Below, in pieces: positions 59,825 through 64,000 of a DNA stretch of 64,000 bases. Every line of letters begins with the position of its first letter. Position 1 is the stretch's first letter. The stretch is from Thysanoteuthis rhombus (lineage: Eukaryota; Mollusca; Cephalopoda; Oegopsida; Thysanoteuthidae). The DNA is taken from contig OY735209.1 of assembly GCA_963457665.1 (NCBI GenBank), positions 62,986,616-63,050,615 on the forward strand, in the 5' to 3' direction. The position numbers and the translations under genes were made by a program. The notes beneath the pieces are model-generated. The model was not told the DNA's origin. It saw only the letters and a list, made by a program, of their open reading frames with translations, and made no database searches.

Positions 59825-62060
59825 AATTTTCTTTCTAGCTGGGAGACATGCGATTTTTGTGTATACCGATCACCAAGTATCTCATCAGAAGAAAACTACA
59901 ATGTATACAAATGGATGGAAGGGTAAGAGTCAAGTGCTCATTAAAGAAGATTTTAACCATCCAAAAATTGATTGCATAAAATGAGACGCCTCAATCTGGC
60001 TCTAATCATAAGGTATCGTTATTTTTGGAAGAGGTAATGAGAGACTTTGCTTGTTCAACGTGTCAAAAGATCTATCCATTTTAGAGGTGATCAGACGCTA
60101 AATCTGATCGACTTGATCTTGTCTAATAAAGAATAAAATGGTACATAACCTTGTACATGACTCACTGCTAGGTAAGAGTCACCATCAGCTTCTTAGATTT
60201 GAGTTTAGAGGGTACGGTGCAGATATAAAACAAGGGACAGAGCCTCGATTTGAATACTAGATATGAGTCACGATAAAATGAAGGCGTTGATAGCAAAATA
60301 ATTTCTAATGACTCAGATATGGACATGGACCTCTGAGATGTATGAAATTGCCTTTGGCAGACACTTCAAGAGTAAATGGAAAATGTATCCTAGAATAAAG
60401 GGAGGATTTGTAAACAAAAAAGCCAGTAAGAAGAATAAGCCTTTGTAGAGGAATGAAAAAGCAAAAATGAAGTTTGAGAAAAAGACAGAATCCTACACGA
60501 AGTATCTAGAGACGAGAGAGGGTAAGGATTATTTAAGTGTACAAAAGATAGGAATCAGACTAGAGAATAAATGCCGGAAGACTATTCGTGACTTTGATAA
60601 ATCAGTTTCTAGTGAAACCAAGCAAAACTCCTAGACACTTCACGCCTCTGCTGACAGTAAATTAAAGACGAAGGTGGGAGAGATGAGGAAAGAGTCTCAG
60701 TAACAGCTGACAGAGATAAGGCAAAAGTCCTCAATAGATTTTTCGGTAGTGTATTCACACATGAAAACGTGAGGGGCATGCTAACATTCCAAATGAGATG
60801 CTGTTCATCAGATCTGGGAACAGTCAGTGTTTCAATGTATAAAACCTAAAGAGATATTATAGTCAATGAGAGAAAGGAAACAACCGAATACGTATAAGAA
60901 AGACGAAGTTAGAGCCGGAAGATCACAGATCAGTCAGCCTGACGAGCAAGGTGTATAAGATCATGAATCCCATCATCAAGGACATTGTGATGGATCACCT
61001 GCAGGAGAACAGTCTCTTAGTACCTTGTCAACAAGGATTCTGTCAAAGAGATCATGAATCACAGACCTGCAGAAATCTATTGATGCTTAGACTAAACACG
61101 TGGATGGAAAGAAGTCAGCGGCCGTTATTTACCTTGAATTTTCCAAGGCGTTTGACTCTGTTCCCCATCAAAACCTGATAAACAACATTTAATCTAATGG
61201 CATCGCCTCGGATGTGATGCAGCAAGTGAATGGTAGTTTTCCTGATGGACGCCTGTCACCAGCAGAATCTCCCAAAGGAGTGTGTCGGGTCCTGTTCTAT
61301 TTGTCATCAATAACGGCATGCTCACTCCGACAAAACATACAGAAATGACACAAACTGTGGATTCAGTCTGCAAAAGGGACCGACTGAAGAAATATCTTGA
61401 CAACCTGGTCACAGACAGTTGGCAGCTACATTTTAACACCGATAAGTGAAAAAGTACTTGGAAGCGGAAATCCAATTACGGCACGTGACTTCACGACGGA
61501 AGTGATTGGTCCACGTACCCTCCCAGAATTATCTCACTCAGAAAAGACTTCGGTGTGTATGTTGATAATAAAATAAAACTTAAACACACAGAAAAACTAG
61601 CGCCAAGAATACATGGCTACTCTTCTGAATAGAGGCGTGCAAGACCAAAGACACTAAGCATACAATACAGGATGGTCAGGGAGACGTGATAGAGATACAT
61701 ATGTGCACCAACGGATTATATAACTAGCCAGTCCTTTTGTTATGGAAGTAAAAACATTATCTGAGGTTATGTATCCAAAGTAAAATAATCAGATCTATTA
61801 CGTTATAGATAGAACTTCTTTGTGTGATAAAGTAATGGAACACTCTCCTGGCTTCAGTGGTAGAGGCCAGCACAATCCGAGTATTCAGGAGAAAAAAAAC
61901 TTCTGCCAGATTTATTTATTTACCAAAATCATCTGTGCCCACAAAGTATATTAAAAGTAATTGACGAAGACATGGTCAAACCGTCAGATCAAAGACCTTT
62001 GACCTGATCTAATCTTACACTGTATTGTAATGTACTGAATTATATTTCATTGTATTTTAA
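59825..62060 (+). pseudogene. CR1/jockey-type LINE, endonuclease and RT, frameshifted
   Basis: Endonuclease pieces: CVYRSPSISSEENYNVY (~59855), a DFNHPKID segment (~59952; usual GDFNHPxIDW), and NLIDLILSNKE (~60093-60130) followed by SHHQLLRFEFRGYGADI (~60180). RT pieces: VYKIMNPIIKDIVMDHLQEN (60947-61010), SLLVPCQQGF, VIYLEFSKAFDSVPHQNLI-like (~61120-61175), then ITARDFTTEVIGP-like, KDFGVYVDNKIKLKHTEK (~61545) and the C-terminal ASVVEASTIRVFRRK (~61855-61900). The order and the -ASTIRVFRRKLD-type ending are typical of CR1-group elements. Many frame changes; inactive. Confidence 0.8.
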
Positions 62061-62739
62061 TCATATGAGCGTCAATATGGATTAAGTGCGTAATATTTCT
62101 TAAAATCCGGAGATTGCTGCACTCATTGAAATAACCGAAATGAGTGAAAGGAAAAGCGTTATCTTGTCCCTATAATTGTTGCTTGAAAAGTAGATATAGT
62201 GGTGTTTGGTATATTTTAATATTTTAAAGTACACTGTTGAATTGTATTATCTAAAATTCAATCAGGGTTTTGTAATTTTCGGTCTGAATTTAACTAGGAG
62301 TAAACGACACAATGCTCCTCCAAGAGGATTCATGCAAACCTTAAAATATAAGCACGTACCAAAACAGAGTTGAAATTTAATGGTCGAGATATATGCACAG
62401 AGCGAAAAATATCATGTACTATACATATTTGTTTCGAACAGATACTAAAAGAGTCTTTATAATGGAACATCATAAAATTTTTATTACAATGTTCATGTGA
62501 AAGATGATGATATTCTTTTGTACCGCTGGAATAACGGAAAAGCTTTGTACTTTTTTTTAGAAGTTTAATGAAAGAGGCGATTAATTAGAAGAATATGTTA
62601 TTCATTCAATTAAAGAAGAAAACATTTTAATGTTCTTTTTTTAAGCATGATATTTTTGTGAGTGTATTTTGGAAAGCACAATTCTCTTCCTGAACGTGCA
62701 ATCATTACGATTCTTTTATCATTGGAAATATTCTCAGTA

Positions 62740-63615
62740 TTAGATATGTGATGTATGATACTAATATTATCTTGATTCTTATCCACCATTGTAGGTTTTA
62801 ATCTGTCCAATGAGAACTTTTTTTCTTTGTTTCAAATAACCAAAATGAAATATTTGTTCGGTTTTCACACAACTTTTGCACAACTTTGAAAAGATCTCTC
62901 TGTATGCTGGTTGTAAATGTTTTGGCGACCAAGTCTCTTATTACCAACCAAGCACAATCTTTCAGAACGCACAGAATATGTGTGCACTGAAAAAATATTT
63001 ACCGGACTAACGAGTAAATATACCGTGAGACAAACAGATAAATTTACGTGTTACAAATTATAATAAATTGGTTTACATAGCATTTTTTTTTTTAGCTTTC
63101 TCATAGCTCTTAGGTGGAGTAGATGCTAATTTCGACATTTTTAGACGTAATCTATTGACGAGAGAAGTCAGGTCGGAGTTTTTGGTGGGTTTTCTAACCA
63201 CTAGCAGTCTTGGTAGTCGTAAGGTGGTTTTATACACTATATCAGCAGATGGACGGTTGAAATTTGGTTCCAAAACGGCTTTTAAGCCTAAAAAAAACAA
63301 CAGCAGTTAGTTAAGCCAATGAATGTGATTCAGATGAATATGTGATGCAACCTTCAGTGAACAATGTAGGTATTTTACGAAACCGTTTGTAGACCCAGTT
63401 GATAAAAAGTAGTTATAATTCTGGAGGAACCAATAATGTTCGTTGAGGAGTGAGATGATTTATCTTCAAATTGTGCATTCCTGTGTAAATTCCATAACAT
63501 GATATCCATCCTGTAAAGAAATTGCATGCTACTGTATCGGCATGTATGTCAGTTATAGACATTGACTCCGGCCATTTTTGTGTACTTATCCATACAAGTA
63601 AGGATATACAAATGA
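62740..63615 (-). pseudogene. Ty3/gypsy LTR retrotransposon, integrase remnant, minus strand
   Basis: On the minus strand from ~63610: HLYILTCMDKYTKMAGV (integrase core, usual Y-LLT-DRFTRW-E), after a frameshift ADTVACNFFTGWI (~63525), then an indel-rich gap. The open frame 63300-63073 contains FLGLKAVLEPNFN, SADIVYKTTLRLP and SLVNRLRLKMSKLASTPP, the usual region between the catalytic core and the C-terminal domain. The GPY/F-like end follows, with SFQSCAKVVRKPNKYF and SLDRLKPTM (62800). No LTRs found. A decayed fragment. Confidence 0.75.
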
Positions 63616-63645
63616 CTGTTTCATTGTAGCAAAGGATCTGTGATG

Positions 63646-63760
63646 TCCATCATCTTCATCATCATCAGCAGCAGCAGCCTTTAGCGTCTGTTATTGGACA
63701 TAGACTTTCCCCAAGATTCGCCATATCTCTCTACAGTGAACAACCTGGAGCCAGTTCGAT
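63646..63760 (-). mobile_element. RTE-type LINE, extreme 3' end
   Basis: Plus strand 'catcatcatcagcagcagcag' is followed by the reverse complement of the RTE 3' motif ('tttagcgtctgttattggac') and the terminal coding region ('gattcgccatatctctct'). About 110 bp long; 5' truncated. Confidence 0.8.
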
Positions 63761-64000
63761 ATTTAGTCGATTAGCACGTAAATGTAGTTTGAGACAAACT
63801 AATAGATTTAGATGAAACAAATTACAGTATCTACTTTTTTGTTGGTCAACGTAATATTTTTTAAAGTGTTGTTACAAGTATGGTTGCCGATTGTAAAATG
63901 CCCTTCGACGTCGGTTGGTTTCTGTGACGGTTAGCAGCTGTTGTCAGATATCGATTGACGAGTGAATGGTACGTTTATTCACTGCTTGTAATGTGAGTTT
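63761..64000. other. Unassigned sequence to window end
   Basis: Nothing recognised. Confidence 0.5.

Overview
This window looks like non-genic DNA from a large, AT-rich animal genome. Long (TA)n, (TCTA)n, (TATG)n and (GA)n arrays, tRNA-headed SINEs, Penelope-like elements, many RTE-type LINE copies ending in (GAT)n and a repetitive orphan gene family together suggest a lophotrochozoan, most likely a cephalopod mollusc. That assignment is an inference from repeat content; no species-diagnostic host gene was found. I see no intact host protein-coding gene, no rRNA, no functional tRNA gene and no CRISPR array. The longest non-simple open frame (197 codons at 12127) belongs to a broken, multi-kilobase repeat gene.

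Layout, left to right. 1-430: 3' part of an RTE LINE on the minus strand with a short 5' inversion. 481-1440: ~135 bp tandem repeat, then TA arrays. 2464-5098: a near full-length but frameshifted Penelope-like element (RT plus GIY-YIG start) flanked by inverted ~270-300 bp arms. 6025-6400 and 9130-9860: one ~45-50 bp minisatellite family in opposite orientations. 11130-11375: a SINE. 12127-16640: a decayed copy of an uncharacterised repetitive gene, interrupted by two minus-strand RTE insertions. 18-20 kb: RTE fragments and a mariner N-terminal piece. 21-23 kb: tRNA-derived SINEs and a ~22-copy 47 bp minisatellite. 26-28.7 kb: RTE fragment and a hAT transposase pseudogene. 33-34.2 kb: RTE and a degenerate TTAGGG-like tract. 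36-37 kb: TA arrays, a hammerhead-like motif and a mariner C-terminal piece. 37.7-41.1 kb: a 3.3 kb compound tetranucleotide field invaded by an RTE copy. 41-45 kb: a ~308 bp tandem unit with a tRNA-like segment, a SINE carrying a hammerhead-like core, and TA arrays. 46-48.8 kb: two further tandem families. 49.6-56 kb: the best hammerhead-like motif, a GIY-type retroelement remnant, a second Penelope-like element (minus), a second hammerhead-bearing SINE and TA arrays. 56-59.2 kb: two RTE copies, apparently nested. 59.8-62.1 kb: a CR1/jockey-type LINE. 62.7-63.6 kb: a Ty3/gypsy integrase remnant (minus). 63.65 kb: another RTE 3' end.

The most interesting signal is a set of candidate self-cleaving hammerhead ribozymes. 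Family A has three copies (36387, 49752, 55287 on the minus strand). Each precedes a (TA)n array in the same polarity. The 49752 copy has all core nucleotides, a perfect 6 bp stem I and a 5 bp stem III. Family B has two copies (41945 minus, 54051 plus) and lies inside a SINE with a tRNA-like 5' head, an architecture reminiscent of the schistosome Sm-alpha elements. These calls were made by eye and need a covariance-model search.
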